Counted from the first letter of the stretch, positions 1-9,091 are shown. The stretch: DNA of 64,000 nt from Aquisalimonas sp. (GCA_007126095.1 SLBZ01000058.1:1-64000); one strand, 5' to 3'. Notes: a model not told the origin generated them from the sequence alone. Translations and numbers: made by a program.

Positions 1-29
1 CGACGCAGACGACGCAGACGACGCCGTCG

Positions 30-2408
30 GTGGCGGAGCGCCCCGCGAGCAGGGTTGCCACCCTGCTCGCGGGGGTGTTCCTCATCTCGCTGGCCTTTCT
101 CGGCCTGCAGATCACACTCACCCGGGTGCTTTCGGTCGCCCTCTCCCATCACTACGTGTTCGCCGTGGTGTCACTGGCGCTCCTGGGGCTCGGGGTGGGC
201 GGGGTCGTGGTCCACCTCCTGCACCGGCGCTGGGTGGGGACGCGCACGGCGCCTGCACTTCTGGCACTGTTCGGCGCCGCGTCCGCCGTGGTGATCGCCA
301 TCGCCATCGGCCTGGTGCTCGCCCTGGCACAGCGGTCCAGCATGCACGAATACGGGCTCGCCTTCTTTGCGGTCATTTTCCTGCCGTTTCTGGCCGCCGG
401 CCTGTTCTTCGCCGAGCTCTACCGCCGCCACGCCGCCATGAGCGGACCGCTCTACGGTGCCGACCTGGTCGGTGCCGCCGCCGGTGCAGTGGTGGCGGTG
501 ATCGCGCTGAATATCTGGGGCGGCATCGGCGGCAGTTTCGCGCTGGCAGCCCTGGCGGCGGGCGGCAGTCTATTGCTGGCGCGGGCCGCGGAAGGCGGCC
601 GGGCGCTGGCGCTCACCGCCTCCGGGCTGGCCCTGATCGCGACCCTGGGGCTCACGCTGCTGCAGGCAACCGGCACGCTCGGCACGGATCTGCCCGTGGG
701 CAACAACCCGGAGAAGGAGATCCACGACGCCATTCACGGCCCTCGCGAGGGAGCCGTGACCGACACCCGCTGGAGCGCCTTCGGTCGCACGGACCTCATC
801 ACCTACGCCCGCACCGACCACCACCGCGACCTGTACATCGACGGCACGGCAGGCACGCCCATGTACCGTTTTACGGGTGATCTGGCGAACCCGGGCGATG
901 CCGTGGAAACGCTGGAGCAGGAGTTCCCCGGGCGCTTCCCCTTTCTGTTCATGGACGAGCAGCGGCGCGACAACGCGCTGATCATCGGCCCCGGTGGCGG
1001 CCGGGACGTGCTCCTGGCCGCGCGGGCCGGATTCGAGTCGATCACGGCGGTGGAGGTCAACCGGGAACTCCTGGGCATCGTCCGCGACCAGGGGGCCTAC
1101 AACGGCGGTCTCTATACCGATTTCGACCATATCAACGTCCGCCACGGCGAAGGCCGACACTTCATCAAACGCAGCGATGATTCCTACGACCTCATCTTCA
1201 TGAGCCTGCCGGTCACCAACACCAGCCGCAGCCGGGAGGGCTTCGCCCTGACGGAGAACTTCCTGCTGACGGAACAGGCGGTGGGCGAGTACCTGGATCA
1301 CATCAACGAAGGCGGCCAGCTCGTGGTGGTAACCCACGATGAGCTGGCCATTCTGCGACTGCTGCGGATCACCCTCGATGCCATGGCCGGCCGGGACATG
1401 GACACGCCCGAGGCGATGGAGCACATCTACATTCTCGGCTCGTTCCCCTACCCCGTGTTCGTGGTGGCGGACGAGCCGTTTTCGCCCTCCACGGCCCGGC
1501 GCATTCTCCGGCAGGCCGGCAACGTGGGTTTCTCCACGAACGCCAGTTTCGCGCCGCACGTGCGCCAGCAGGGGGCCATGAACCCGCTGTTGCAGGCCAT
1601 GGCCCACGGGGGATTGTCGCTGGACGACGCCGTGGCACGGGTCGAGGAACAGGGTCACAACCTCTCGGCGGTAACGGACAATCGTCCCTTTTTCTACCAC
1701 TTCGAACAGGAGCTGCCCGAGGCCATCCAGTGGCTGTTCTGGGCCGCGCTGGGAGCCGGTGCCCTGGTGCTGCTCCCACCCCTTGCCCGCGGGTTCCGCC
1801 ACCCGACCGGCGGCAAGCGACGATTGCCGCGGCAGGTGCTGCTGTTCGCGGCAATCGGGCTGGGTTTCATGCTCGTCGAGGTGTCGCTGGTTCAGCGCCT
1901 GACCCTGTTCCTCGGCGATCCGGTGCTGTCGCTGGCGGTGCTTCTGTTCGCCCTGCTGGTATTCATGGGGCTGGGGAGCCTGGTATCCAGCCGGGTCGCG
2001 CCCACACGCTTCGGTGCCGCCCTAGCGGCGGCAGCAGCGGCCGTGGTGGTTGTCACGCTGGCATTCGCGTGGTGGTTGCCTGCGCTCCTCGACTGGCTGA
2101 TGCCCCTGGGCCTCTCCGGCCGGATCGTCGCCAGCGCTGTGTTGATTGCGCCGCTCTCCTTCGCCCTGGGCTTTCCGTTCCCCATCGTGGTGCGCTCCCT
2201 GGATCTCCAGCGCCATGGCGACGCAGTACCCTGGATGTGGGCGATCAACGGGGTCTTCTCGGTGCTCGGCGCCGTGACCGCAGTGGTCATCGCCATGACA
2301 GTCGGTCTCAGCGAAGTGCTGCTGGCGGGGGCGGTCTGCTACGGGCTCGTGCTGCTGCTGACCCTGCACCCCGACGGCCGGCCACAGGCGTTCAGCATGC
2401 GGCGGTAA
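30..2408 (+). CDS. Polytopic membrane protein with central spermidine synthase-like methyltransferase fold
   Basis: About 792 residues: roughly seven N-terminal membrane helices (residues 10-215), a soluble Rossmann domain (about 240-520), then six or seven more helices (575-790). The soluble part carries a SAM-binding glycine loop, IIGPGGGRD, at residues 318-326, followed by the acidic strand end AVEVN, as in spermidine synthases. The catalytic Asp-containing DSSDP-type loop of true spermidine synthases is replaced by MSLPVTNTS, so polyamine synthesis is doubtful. The called start is a GTG; the frame stays open to the window edge (codons for T, Q and P), so the gene may begin upstream. Family: spermine/spermidine synthase domain-containing membrane proteins; substrate unknown. 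Confidence 0.8.
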   Translation: MAERPASRVATLLAGVFLISLAFLGLQITLTRVLSVALSHHYVFAVVSLALLGLGVGGVVVHLLHRRWVGTRTAPALLALFGAASAVVIAIAIGLVLALAQRSSMHEYGLAFFAVIFLPFLAAGLFFAELYRRHAAMSGPLYGADLVGAAAGAVVAVIALNIWGGIGGSFALAALAAGGSLLLARAAEGGRALALTASGLALIATLGLTLLQATGTLGTDLPVGNNPEKEIHDAIHGPREGAVTDTRWSAFGRTDLITYARTDHHRDLYIDGTAGTPMYRFTGDLANPGDAVETLEQEFPGRFPFLFMDEQRRDNALIIGPGGGRDVLLAARAGFESITAVEVNRELLGIVRDQGAYNGGLYTDFDHINVRHGEGRHFIKRSDDSYDLIFMSLPVTNTSRSREGFALTENFLLTEQAVGEYLDHINEGGQLVVVTHDELAILRLLRITLDAMAGRDMDTPEAMEHIYILGSFPYPVFVVADEPFSPSTARRILRQAGNVGFSTNASFAPHVRQQGAMNPLLQAMAHGGLSLDDAVARVEEQGHNLSAVTDNRPFFYHFEQELPEAIQWLFWAALGAGALVLLPPLARGFRHPTGGKRRLPRQVLLFAAIGLGFMLVEVSLVQRLTLFLGDPVLSLAVLLFALLVFMGLGSLVSSRVAPTRFGAALAAAAAAVVVVTLAFAWWLPALLDWLMPLGLSGRIVASAVLIAPLSFALGFPFPIVVRSLDLQRHGDAVPWMWAINGVFSVLGAVTAVVIAMTVGLSEVLLAGAVCYGLVLLLTLHPDGRPQAFSMRR

Positions 2409-2457
2409 CACCGGGATAGCACAGTGCACGCCATCCCGGCGCCGGCGACCATGCGCC

Positions 2458-2961
2458 TCAGTAGCCGCTCAGGTCCGGGTTCTGCTCCAGGGCTTCCACG
2501 GCCGCTTCGGCGAAGTAGGAGTACTGAATCGCATGCTGCGCAATACAGTAGTCGTGAGACGCACTGCCCGGCGACTGGCGCAGCACCTGGGTGCACAGTT
2601 GCGACAGGCGCTCGTGCAGTTCTTCGGCGCCACGGGCGCGGGTGTCGTCTTCAACCGCGTCGATGTGACCGCGGAACTCATCCGCCTTCCGTTCACCCTG
2701 CTCGCGCATGCACGCCGCGCGGTCGTCACCGGAGGCGTCTTCACACGCCGCTTCGAACCGCTCGCGCATGCTCGCCAGGTTATCCTCGAACGATTCGCGC
2801 TCCTCGGCCATGCAGTCGTCATGGTCCGGGGCGCCCTTGCCGGCACCCGCCATGGCGCAGGTCCCTTCCAGGTAGTCGCGGAGCTTCTCGCCGTCCTCCG
2901 CCGCAGCGGCCAGAGGCATGCAGGCCAGAGTGAACAGAATCAGGCCGAGAGTGCGTCTCAT
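2458..2961 (-). CDS. Small secreted Cys-rich helical protein, unknown function
   Basis: 167 residues. The start is the ATG opening MRRTLGLILF, followed by a hydrophobic stretch and an AAAA/ED signal peptidase I-like site; the frame continues upstream, but that extension is low-complexity Ala/Pro and lacks the signal. The mature part is highly charged and predicted mostly helical. Six cysteines fall in three pairs with spacings C-x14-C, C-x10-C and C-x15-C, which suggests periplasmic disulfides holding helical hairpins. I do not recognise a family. It converges on the gene before it and is divergent from the DMT transporter. Function unknown. Confidence 0.7.
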   Translation of the reverse strand: MRRTLGLILFTLACMPLAAAAEDGEKLRDYLEGTCAMAGAGKGAPDHDDCMAEERESFEDNLASMRERFEAACEDASGDDRAACMREQGERKADEFRGHIDAVEDDTRARGAEELHERLSQLCTQVLRQSPGSASHDYCIAQHAIQYSYFAEAAVEALEQNPDLSGY

Positions 2962-3107
2962 GGGCGTCTCTCCTCGTTTGTCGTTATGGGACCGATCTAT
3001 GCGGCCAGGGGTTATAACGGTGTTTCCGGAACAGGCATGATAACCGATTCGAGGGGCGCCCGGCCCGCCATTCAGTACAACGCACCCAAGGGACTGACAG
3101 GCAGCCC

Positions 3108-4031
3108 ATGAACCGCGCGATTCTCGAGCAGGCGCTGAAAGGCGCCCCGGTGGTGTTCCTGCTGATGTGGGCCAGCGGCTTCGTCTTCGCCGCCATGGCG
3201 CTGCCTCACACCGATCCAATGACGCTGCTGGCCTTACGCTACGCGCTGGTGGTGGCGGTGCTGCTGCCGCTGTACTTGCTGTTGCGCCCGGCGTTGCCGA
3301 AGACACCGCTTGAATGGCTGCATGTGGCGGTGGTCGGCCTGTGCATTCAGGTGTTCTTCTTCGGCGGCGTTTACATGGCGCTGGAGTACGGCCTGTCGGC
3401 GGGTGCCGTGGCGCTGATCGCCTCCCTCCACCCGATCGTGGTCGGCTTTCTGGCGGCGCCGCTGGTGGGGGAGCGGGTCAACCTGCAGGGCTGGATAGGC
3501 CTGATCCTGGGCCTTCTGGGCGCCGGCATCGTGATTACCTCCCGCATGGCGGTGGAGACGACCTCGCTGATCAGCGTCGGGTTTGCCGTGTGTTCGCTGC
3601 TGGCCATGACATCCGCGACTCTGTACGAGAAACGCTTCGGAGTCGCGCAGCATCCGGTGAGTGCCAACATCATTCAGTGCGGCATCGGCTTTCTGGTGCT
3701 GATGCCCATCGCCTGGGCGCTGGAGCCGCTGCGCGTGGACTGGACCGGCGAGTTCCTCATTGCGATCACCTATCTGGTGGTCGGCAACTCCCTGATAGCG
3801 GTCACGCTGCTCCTGGCAATGGTGCGCCTGGGTCTGGCATCGCGGGTCTCGGCGCTGTTCTTCCTGGTTCCGCCGGTGTCGGCCGTAATCGCCTGGCTGG
3901 TACTGGGTGAGGTGATGCCCCTTGCCGCCTGGGGCGGGATCCTGCTGGCGGCTGTGGGGGTGGCACTGATCAGCGAGCCCGGCCAGCAGGCACGGCGGGC
4001 GCTGACGGCGCGTCTTCGCACGGGGTCGTGA
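3108..4031 (+). CDS. DMT-superfamily transporter (EamA family)
   Basis: 307 residues, the usual length for the family. Ten hydrophobic helices arranged as two EamA repeats (residues about 15-140 and 155-292). The first repeat contains the typical LWASGFVFAAMAL-like helix 1 and a helix-3 region ending in PIVVGFLAAPLVGERV; the second has the matching PPVSAVIAWLVLGEV. Members are inner-membrane drug/metabolite or amino-acid exporters (RhaT, YddG, RarD relatives); substrate cannot be read from sequence. It stands alone, divergent from the Cys-rich protein and convergent with rplS. The start is the ATG opening MNRAILEQAL. Confidence 0.85.
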   Translation: MNRAILEQALKGAPVVFLLMWASGFVFAAMALPHTDPMTLLALRYALVVAVLLPLYLLLRPALPKTPLEWLHVAVVGLCIQVFFFGGVYMALEYGLSAGAVALIASLHPIVVGFLAAPLVGERVNLQGWIGLILGLLGAGIVITSRMAVETTSLISVGFAVCSLLAMTSATLYEKRFGVAQHPVSANIIQCGIGFLVLMPIAWALEPLRVDWTGEFLIAITYLVVGNSLIAVTLLLAMVRLGLASRVSALFFLVPPVSAVIAWLVLGEVMPLAAWGGILLAAVGVALISEPGQQARRALTARLRTGS

Positions 4032-4061
4032 CGGCTCTCTGGTCAATGCCGGGCACGCAAA

Positions 4062-4092
4062 AACCCGCCGGTGCAGATGCAGCCGGCGGGTT
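4062..4092 (-). terminator. Rho-independent terminator of the rpsP-rplS operon
   Basis: Perfect 10-bp inverted repeat AACCCGCCGG / CCGGCGGGTT with an 11-nt loop, between the stop of rplS and the end of the DMT transporter. On the minus strand the stem is followed by a run of T, so it terminates the ribosomal operon. It may also act weakly on the convergent transporter transcript. Confidence 0.85.
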
Positions 4093-4133
4093 CTTCGAGG
4101 CGTTCCGATCCGAAGCGGCGTTTCGGGTGCCGC

Positions 4134-4487
4134 TCAGACCTTCTCGCGGATGCGGGCGGCCTTGCCGCTGAGCTCGCGCAGGTAGTACAGCTTGGCGCGG
4201 CGCACATCACCACGACGCTTGACCTTGATGCTCTCGATCAGCGGGCTGTAGGTCTGGAAGACACGCTCCACACCCGTGCCGTGAGAGGTCTTGCGCACGG
4301 TGAACGCAGAATCCAGGCCGCGGTTGCGCTTGGCAATGACCACGCCTTCGAAGGGCTGCAGCCGCTCGCGGTTGCCTTCCCGGACGCGCACCTGCACCAG
4401 CACGGTATCACCCGGGGCAAACTCAGGCACATCGCGGCCCAGCGCCTCGATCTGTTCCTTGTTGAGCTCGTCAATGATGTTGGTCAT
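4134..4487 (-). CDS. rplS: 50S ribosomal protein L19
   Basis: 117 residues, matching bacterial L19 (about 115). It opens [12 protein letters not shown] and contains the conserved [18 protein letters not shown] and [12 protein letters not shown] segments, plus the [20 protein letters not shown] core. L19 lies at the 30S-50S interface. It is the last gene of rpsP-rimM-trmD-rplS, 20 bases after trmD, and is followed by a strong intrinsic terminator. Confidence 0.98.
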   Translation of the reverse strand: MTNIIDELNKEQIEALGRDVPEFAPGDTVLVQVRVREGNRERLQPFEGVVIAKRNRGLDSAFTVRKTSHGTGVERVFQTYSPLIESIKVKRRGDVRRAKLYYLRELSGKAARIREKV

Positions 4488-4507
4488 GCCGTTATCCTCT
4501 GCCGGTG

Positions 4508-5269
4508 TCAGACCGGCTTGTTCCGGTCGTCGGTTCGATATTCATCGATAAATTCCCGCAGCAGCCTGCGGCTGTCCGCGTCCAGTTCCTGCCCCGCCAG
4601 CAGGTCGGGCCGACGCAACCACGTCCGGCCCAGCGCCTGCTTCCGCCTCCAGCGGGCGATGGCCTGATGGTCTCCGCCGAGAAGAACCGGCGGCACGCCC
4701 TGGCCATCAATGTCTTCGGGTCGGGTGTAGTGCGGATAGTCCAGCACCCCCGCCGCAAACGAGTCCTCCGCCGCGGAGTCCTCGTGGCCCAGTGCACCGG
4801 GCAACAGCCGGCTCACCGCATCGATGACGGTCATGGCGGGCAACTCACCGCCGCTTAGGACGAAATCTCCGATGGAGAGCTCCTCGTCCACTTCCGCTTC
4901 CAGCAACCGCTCGTCGACGCCTTCGTAACGGCTGCAGAGCAGAATGATCCGCTCCCGCGATGCCAGTTCCGCCACTTTCGCCTGATCCAGCCGGCGCCCC
5001 TGGGGGCTCAGGTGGATCACGCGGGCCGGCGCCTGGCCGTCCTGCCGCGCGCGACGGATGGTGGTGCGCAGCGGCTCCACTTTCATGACCATCCCCGGAC
5101 CGCCGCCGTAGGATCGGTCATCAACGGTTCTGTGGCGATCCACGGCGTCGTCCCGCGGATCCCAGGTCACCAGCTGCAGCAGGCCACGATCGGCCGTGCG
5201 CCCGGTGACTCCGTACTGAGCAACCGCCTCGACCAGTTGCGGGAACAGCGTGATGACGTCAACGCGCAT
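4508..5269 (-). CDS. trmD: tRNA (guanine-N1)-methyltransferase TrmD
   Basis: 253 residues from the ATG opening [16 protein letters not shown] sits five bases upstream. A longer frame adds MAGGN but destroys that spacing. TrmD methylates G37 of tRNAs with G36 using SAM and prevents +1 frameshifting. Visible family signatures: the N-terminal [12 protein letters not shown] strand, [14 protein letters not shown], the [10 protein letters not shown] knot segment, and [17 protein letters not shown], which forms the trefoil-knot SAM site. It sits between rimM and rplS in the canonical order. Confidence 0.97.
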   Translation of the reverse strand: MRVDVITLFPQLVEAVAQYGVTGRTADRGLLQLVTWDPRDDAVDRHRTVDDRSYGGGPGMVMKVEPLRTTIRRARQDGQAPARVIHLSPQGRRLDQAKVAELASRERIILLCSRYEGVDERLLEAEVDEELSIGDFVLSGGELPAMTVIDAVSRLLPGALGHEDSAAEDSFAAGVLDYPHYTRPEDIDGQGVPPVLLGGDHQAIARWRRKQALGRTWLRRPDLLAGQELDADSRRLLREFIDEYRTDDRNKPV

Positions 5270-5290
5270 GTTCCCTCCGGCCACTGCCGC

Positions 5291-5806
5291 TCAGAAGTCG
5301 GAATCCCAGTCGACCTCGATCACGCCTGCTTCGAGATCGACCCGGTGAACGAATTGATCCAGAACCAGGGGGATCAGCCGTTCACGCTCTCCATGGACAA
5401 CCAGCACGTCATTGGCCCCGGTCGCCATCATGTGCGACACGGTACCGAAGTCGACGCCCTCGCGGTTGTAAACCCGCAGGCCCTGGAGGTCGAACCAGTA
5501 ATACTCGCCTTCCTGCAGCGGCGGCAGTTCCGCACGGGGCAGCGCGATGTTACAGCCCATCAGGGCGCGCGCCTGATCCCGGTCGTCACACCCTTCCAGG
5601 CGTGCCACCACCGCTTTGCCCTGGCGGCGCCCGTCCTCCACCTTGAGACGGCGCCACTCCCCATCGAAGGGAAGATGCCAATGGCTGTACTGCAGGATGT
5701 TCTCGCGCGGATCGGTGTAGGAATAGATCCGCACCCATCCGCTCACGCCGAAAATCCCGGAGACTCGCCCCAGGACGATCAGCCGGGTGTCGTCGTCATC
5801 CGCCAC
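5291..5806 (-). CDS. rimM: 16S rRNA maturation factor RimM
   Basis: 171 residues, normal for RimM. The N-terminal half has the signature LGRVSGIFGVSGWVRIYSYT (a translation-factor-like barrel). The C-terminal half has the PRC-barrel segment EYYWFDLQGLRVYNREG and the GANDVLVVHGERERLIPLV region. RimM binds ribosomal protein S19 in the 30S head and helps late 16S processing. It lies 29 bases after rpsP and 21 before trmD. Confidence 0.96.
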   Translation of the reverse strand: MADDDDTRLIVLGRVSGIFGVSGWVRIYSYTDPRENILQYSHWHLPFDGEWRRLKVEDGRRQGKAVVARLEGCDDRDQARALMGCNIALPRAELPPLQEGEYYWFDLQGLRVYNREGVDFGTVSHMMATGANDVLVVHGERERLIPLVLDQFVHRVDLEAGVIEVDWDSDF

Positions 5807-5835
5807 GGCGACTCACCCCTTGACCAGGCAGCCGC

Positions 5836-6102
5836 TCAGGCGCTGACCTGCTGCTCCTTGCGGGCTTTCTTGATCAGCTGGTTCACGCGCTCGGACGGGC
5901 GTGCACCCTGCTCGATCCAGTGATCCACGCGCTCCAGGTTCAGGCGCAGCGGATTCTCGGCTTCCTGACCACGGGCCACGGGGTTGTAGAAGCCCAGGCG
6001 CTCGATGAACCGGCCATCCCGCGCCTCACGGCTGTCGGTGACAACCACGTAGTAGAAGGGGCTCTTCTTGGCGCCGCCACGTGCCAGACGAATGGTAACC
6101 AT
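5836..6102 (-). CDS. rpsP: 30S ribosomal protein S16
   Basis: 88 residues, a typical S16. It begins [20 protein letters not shown] and continues with the conserved [19 protein letters not shown] segment. The C-terminal tail [10 protein letters not shown] is slightly longer than in E. coli. It is the first gene of the rpsP-rimM-trmD-rplS operon. In many gammaproteobacteria ffh precedes rpsP; here an unrelated peptidase gene lies upstream. Confidence 0.97.
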   Translation of the reverse strand: MVTIRLARGGAKKSPFYYVVVTDSREARDGRFIERLGFYNPVARGQEAENPLRLNLERVDHWIEQGARPSERVNQLIKKARKEQQVSA

Positions 6103-6164
6103 GTATTGACTATCCCTCAGATCTGTCCGGAATGCGGGAGACCCGCTGCTTCGGTGAATCGCGC

Positions 6165-6192
6165 ATTGTACTGAATTTCATGCGCATGTGAA
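6165..6192 (-). promoter_or_regulatory. Candidate sigma-70 promoter of the rpsP operon
   Basis: Read on the minus strand: TTCACA, 16 bases, TACAAT, placed about 60 bases upstream of the rpsP start. Each hexamer differs from consensus at one position (TTGACA and TATAAT). It lies in the gap between the upstream M28 peptidase gene and rpsP, consistent with independent transcription of the ribosomal operon. Not tested experimentally. Confidence 0.55.
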
Positions 6193-6226
6193 GGGGTGGC
6201 ATTGGGTAACATGCGCTTTCCCCGCG

Positions 6227-7255
6227 TTATTCCCCATCCGGGGTCGCGAGCGCCTCGACGACGCCGCGCAGACCAATGGCGACGCGGGCGAGGCGATCAT
6301 AATCCAGTCGCTCCGGCGTATCGCCCGGGCGATGGTATTGGGGATCCCGGAACGGCAGTGTATCGGTGACCAGAAACGCGGCATACCCGGCATCCCAGAA
6401 CGGGCGGTGATCCGACCAGCCAATGCCCGGCACGGCGGCGGGCAGCGCCGCGCCTTCGGAGGGAATGGTGGCCTCACCGCGGAAGGCGCCAACGGCGCGC
6501 CGCACGAGATTGGCATCGCGCGTGCGGGAGACGAAGCCGATGAAGTTGCCATGGTCCGGGTAGAACCACCGGATCCAGTCGTAGGGATAGTGCTGGCTCC
6601 CGGACGCGTTGCTGTAGTACCCCAGCCCGTCCAGCGCCATCATGGCGGTAATCGCCTCACCCGCCTCGGCCGCGTCCCGCGCGTAGGCCTCGCTGCCCAT
6701 GTCACTGGTCTGATGGAAGGGCTGCTCCTCATTGGCGAAGGCGATGAAGCGCAGCGTGCGCGGCTGCGGGTTCTCCCGGGCCCAGGCGGCCAGCGCCAGG
6801 AGCACGGCAACACCGGAGGCGTTGTCGTTGGCCCCGGGCGAGCCGGGCACCGTGTCGTAGTGGGCACCGACGATCACCACCTCGTCCGCGGAGCGCGTGC
6901 CCGGCACCTCGGCGACCACATTGACGGCGCGCTCCCCCATCCAGCGTCCGCCCTGCAGCACGTAGACATGCCGATCCGGGGCCACACCCATTGCACTGAG
7001 GCGCTGCTCCAGCCAGTCCACCGTCGCCGCCATGGAACCGTCCGTGCGCATGTTGCGCTCGCCGACCCCCTCCGCCAGCGAGCGCACATCCGCTTCCAGC
7101 GTCGTCGCCAGCGCGGACGTCTCGCCATCGGGGGGCGCCAGGGGCTCGGTGACACTCTTCCCCGGCATCCAGGTACTCCACAGCACGGCACCCACCGGCA
7201 CCGCCACTGCCAGCACACCGACCACCGTCACTCGCAGCCAGCCCGTCACCTGCAC
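6227..7255 (-). CDS. Membrane-anchored M28-family zinc aminopeptidase
   Basis: 342 residues. An N-terminal hydrophobic segment (about 5-27) is an uncleaved anchor or signal, so the catalytic domain probably faces the periplasm. The M28 metal ligands are all visible: H132 in GAHYDTV, D144 in GANDNASG, the catalytic/ligand pair E176-E177 in ANEEQPF, D209 in MALDGLGYY, and H308 in QYHRPGDT. These co-catalytic zinc enzymes remove N-terminal amino acids from peptides. It lies between the rpsP operon and the divergent nitrile hydratase operon, with no evident functional link. Confidence 0.88.
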   Translation of the reverse strand: MQVTGWLRVTVVGVLAVAVPVGAVLWSTWMPGKSVTEPLAPPDGETSALATTLEADVRSLAEGVGERNMRTDGSMAATVDWLEQRLSAMGVAPDRHVYVLQGGRWMGERAVNVVAEVPGTRSADEVVIVGAHYDTVPGSPGANDNASGVAVLLALAAWARENPQPRTLRFIAFANEEQPFHQTSDMGSEAYARDAAEAGEAITAMMALDGLGYYSNASGSQHYPYDWIRWFYPDHGNFIGFVSRTRDANLVRRAVGAFRGEATIPSEGAALPAAVPGIGWSDHRPFWDAGYAAFLVTDTLPFRDPQYHRPGDTPERLDYDRLARVAIGLRGVVEALATPDGE

Positions 7256-7346
7256 CTCGCCTGTCTACCGCCGCTGAAACACTGTTATGGACACCACGCT
7301 CAGGCGCGTTATTGTCATGGTAATGACGGTAACCCGGGATCGCCCC

Positions 7347-7982
7347 ATGAGCCACGACCACGACCATGATCACGACCACAGCCACGTACCGCCGGAGCCG
7401 GCACTGCGGGTCCAGGCGCTCGAGTCGCTGCTCACGCGCAAGGGCCTGGTGGACCCCGGCGCGCTCGAAGCCATCATCGAGACCTACTCCAACGATGTGG
7501 GGCCGCGCAACGGCGCACGCGTTGTGGCCCGCTCCTGGGTGGACCCCGAGTATCGCCAGTGGCTGCTGGATGACGCCACCGCCGCCATTGCCCACCTGGG
7601 CTACCAGGGGCGTCAGGGCGAGCACATGGTGGCGGTGGAGAATACCGACCGCGTTCACAACCTGGTGGTGTGCACGCTGTGCTCCTGCTACCCGTGGACC
7701 GTTCTCGGCATCCCGCCCACCTGGTACAAGTCGGAGGCCTACCGGGCGCGGGCGGTCCGTGAGCCCCGGGCGGTCCTGCGGGAGTTCGGCCTGGACCTGG
7801 ATGACAGTGTCGATATTCGCCTCTGGGACAGCACCGCGGAGATCCGTTACCTGGTCATCCCGCAGCGCCCCGCCGGGACCGACGACTGGAACGAAGAAGC
7901 GCTGGCGGACCTGGTCACCCGTGACGCCATGGTCGGCGCCGGCCGCGCGCTGACGCCGGACACTGCAGGAGGTGACGCATGA
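7347..7982 (+). CDS. nthA: Nitrile hydratase alpha subunit, cobalt type
   Basis: 211 residues from the ATG opening [13 protein letters not shown]; an upstream in-frame ATG at 7287 would add a non-conserved leader. Nitrile hydratase converts nitriles to amides. The metal-binding claw CTLCSC is at residues 109-114 (Cys109, Cys112, Ser113, Cys114); Thr after the first Cys is typical of the cobalt class, Ser of the iron class. Two of the Cys are normally oxidised to sulfinate and sulfenate. The first 13 residues are almost pure His/Asp, an unusual potential metal-binding tail. The stop overlaps the beta-subunit start (ATGA), so the two are translationally coupled. Confidence 0.96.
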   Translation: MSHDHDHDHDHSHVPPEPALRVQALESLLTRKGLVDPGALEAIIETYSNDVGPRNGARVVARSWVDPEYRQWLLDDATAAIAHLGYQGRQGEHMVAVENTDRVHNLVVCTLCSCYPWTVLGIPPTWYKSEAYRARAVREPRAVLREFGLDLDDSVDIRLWDSTAEIRYLVIPQRPAGTDDWNEEALADLVTRDAMVGAGRALTPDTAGGDA

Positions 7983-8629
7983 ACGGCGCACACGACCTGG
8001 GCGGCATGCACGGCTTCGGCGCCGTGCCGGACGTCCTCGACACCCACCCCCACCCGGACTGGTACAACCGCGCCATGGCGATGACCGTGGTCATGGCTGC
8101 CTGGGGGCGCTGGAACATCGACGCCAGCCGCAGGGCCCGGGAGGACATGCACCCGGCACGCTACCTGGGCTACGGCTACTACGAGCGCTGGGTCGACGCC
8201 CTGGAGCGGCTCATGGTGGAAACCGGCCTGGTCACCGAGGAGGAGCTGCGCACCGGCGAGCCCGCCGGAGAGTCGCTCACGCCGCCGGTGGATGCTGCCG
8301 GCGCCCGCGCCATGCTACGCCGCGGCGGCCCGACGGAGCGGGACATCGACACGCAGCCCCGGTTCCGGGTGGGCGACCGGGTGGTCACCACTAACGAGCA
8401 TCCGCAGGGGCACACCCGGCTGCCCCGTTACGCCCGCGGTCACGAAGGCATCATCCTGCGCCACCACGGCGGCCACGTACTGCCCGACACCAACGCCCAC
8501 TTCCAGGGCGAACACCCCGACCACCTCTACACTGTGCAGTTCCAGGCGCGGGATCTGTGGGGTTCCGAGGCGACTGAAGGCGATACCGTGATGCTCGACC
8601 TGTGGGAGACCTATCTCCATGCGCAGTGA
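7979..8629 (+). CDS. nthB: Nitrile hydratase beta subunit
   Basis: 216 residues. It starts [14 protein letters not shown], the canonical N-terminus, and overlaps the alpha gene by four bases. The C-terminal SH3-like barrel is visible ([19 protein letters not shown], then [10 protein letters not shown] and [12 protein letters not shown]). Conserved beta-subunit arginines hydrogen-bond the oxidised Cys of the alpha subunit. Order alpha-beta-accessory is the arrangement common in proteobacteria. The gene overlaps the next one by 11 bases. Confidence 0.96.
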   Translation: MNGAHDLGGMHGFGAVPDVLDTHPHPDWYNRAMAMTVVMAAWGRWNIDASRRAREDMHPARYLGYGYYERWVDALERLMVETGLVTEEELRTGEPAGESLTPPVDAAGARAMLRRGGPTERDIDTQPRFRVGDRVVTTNEHPQGHTRLPRYARGHEGIILRHHGGHVLPDTNAHFQGEHPDHLYTVQFQARDLWGSEATEGDTVMLDLWETYLHAQ

Positions 8630-8981
8630 CGAACAGCCTCCGTTCGAAGCGCCCTGGCAGGCCCAGGCCTTCGCCATGACCGTCCACCTGAACGAGTGCG
8701 GCGTGTTCACCTGGAGTGAGTGGGCGGACGCCCTGGCCACGGAGCGCAAACGCTCCGCGGACGCCGGCATCGCGGACGCGCCGGACCAGTATTACCTGGA
8801 CTGGCTGCGGGCACTGGAAGGCCTGCTCACCCGGAGGGGCGAAGCGGCGGCCGAGGACCTTACCGCCTTCCGCGAGGCCTGGGTCGCCGCCTATGAAACC
8901 ACGCCCCATGGTCACCCCGTCCACCTGGAGAAGGGGTTCGAGGCGCTTGGTAAACCGGCACCGGAGGGGGCGCGACGGTAG
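8619..8981 (+). CDS. Nitrile hydratase accessory/activator protein
   Basis: 120 residues, similar to the N-terminal half of nitrile hydratase beta subunits: APWQAQAFAMTVHLNECGVFTW, WADALATERKR, DQYYLDWLRALEGLL. Proteins of this family (P14K/NhlE-like activators) form a complex with the alpha subunit and deliver the metal by swapping alpha subunits in cobalt enzymes. The gene overlaps nthB and ends the operon. No amidase or cobalt permease gene follows in the window. Confidence 0.88.
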   Translation: MRSDEQPPFEAPWQAQAFAMTVHLNECGVFTWSEWADALATERKRSADAGIADAPDQYYLDWLRALEGLLTRRGEAAAEDLTAFREAWVAAYETTPHGHPVHLEKGFEALGKPAPEGARR

Positions 8982-8993
8982 GCCTCGTTGGGT

Positions 8994-9020
8994 TGGTGGA
9001 CCTGAAGGTCCACCCTACGG
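8994..9020 (+). repeat. Dispersed hairpin repeat, copy A1
   Basis: TGGTGGACC-TGAA-GGTCCACC followed by CTACGG: an 8-bp stem with a TGAA tetraloop, just after the nitrile hydratase operon. Five related copies occur at 9065, 9139, 20802, 20858 and 20913. Such intergenic palindromes resemble REP elements and may form an RNA hairpin in the nth transcript. Confidence 0.8.
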
Positions 9021-9064
9021 CTACCACGGCAATGCGTCCCGCCAGACTGCGTCGGGGCGTAGGC

Positions 9065-9091
9065 GTAGGATAGATCTTCAGATCTACCATC
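9065..9091 (-). repeat. Dispersed hairpin repeat, divergent copy A2
   Basis: Reverse-orientation copy reading GTAGGATAGATC-TTCA-GATCTACC on the plus strand. Relative to the other copies, two stem positions changed on both arms (GGACC to AGATC and GGTCC to GATCT), so pairing is kept. Confidence 0.65.

Noticed and set aside
1..29. GACGCA-type direct repeats at the window edge
   Set aside because: Probably codons of the first gene's upstream continuation (Thr-Gln-Thr); too short to judge.
570..1802. Long open frame opposite the first gene
   Set aside because: Antisense to a clear membrane protein; composition shows shadow coding typical of GC-rich DNA and no recognisable motif.
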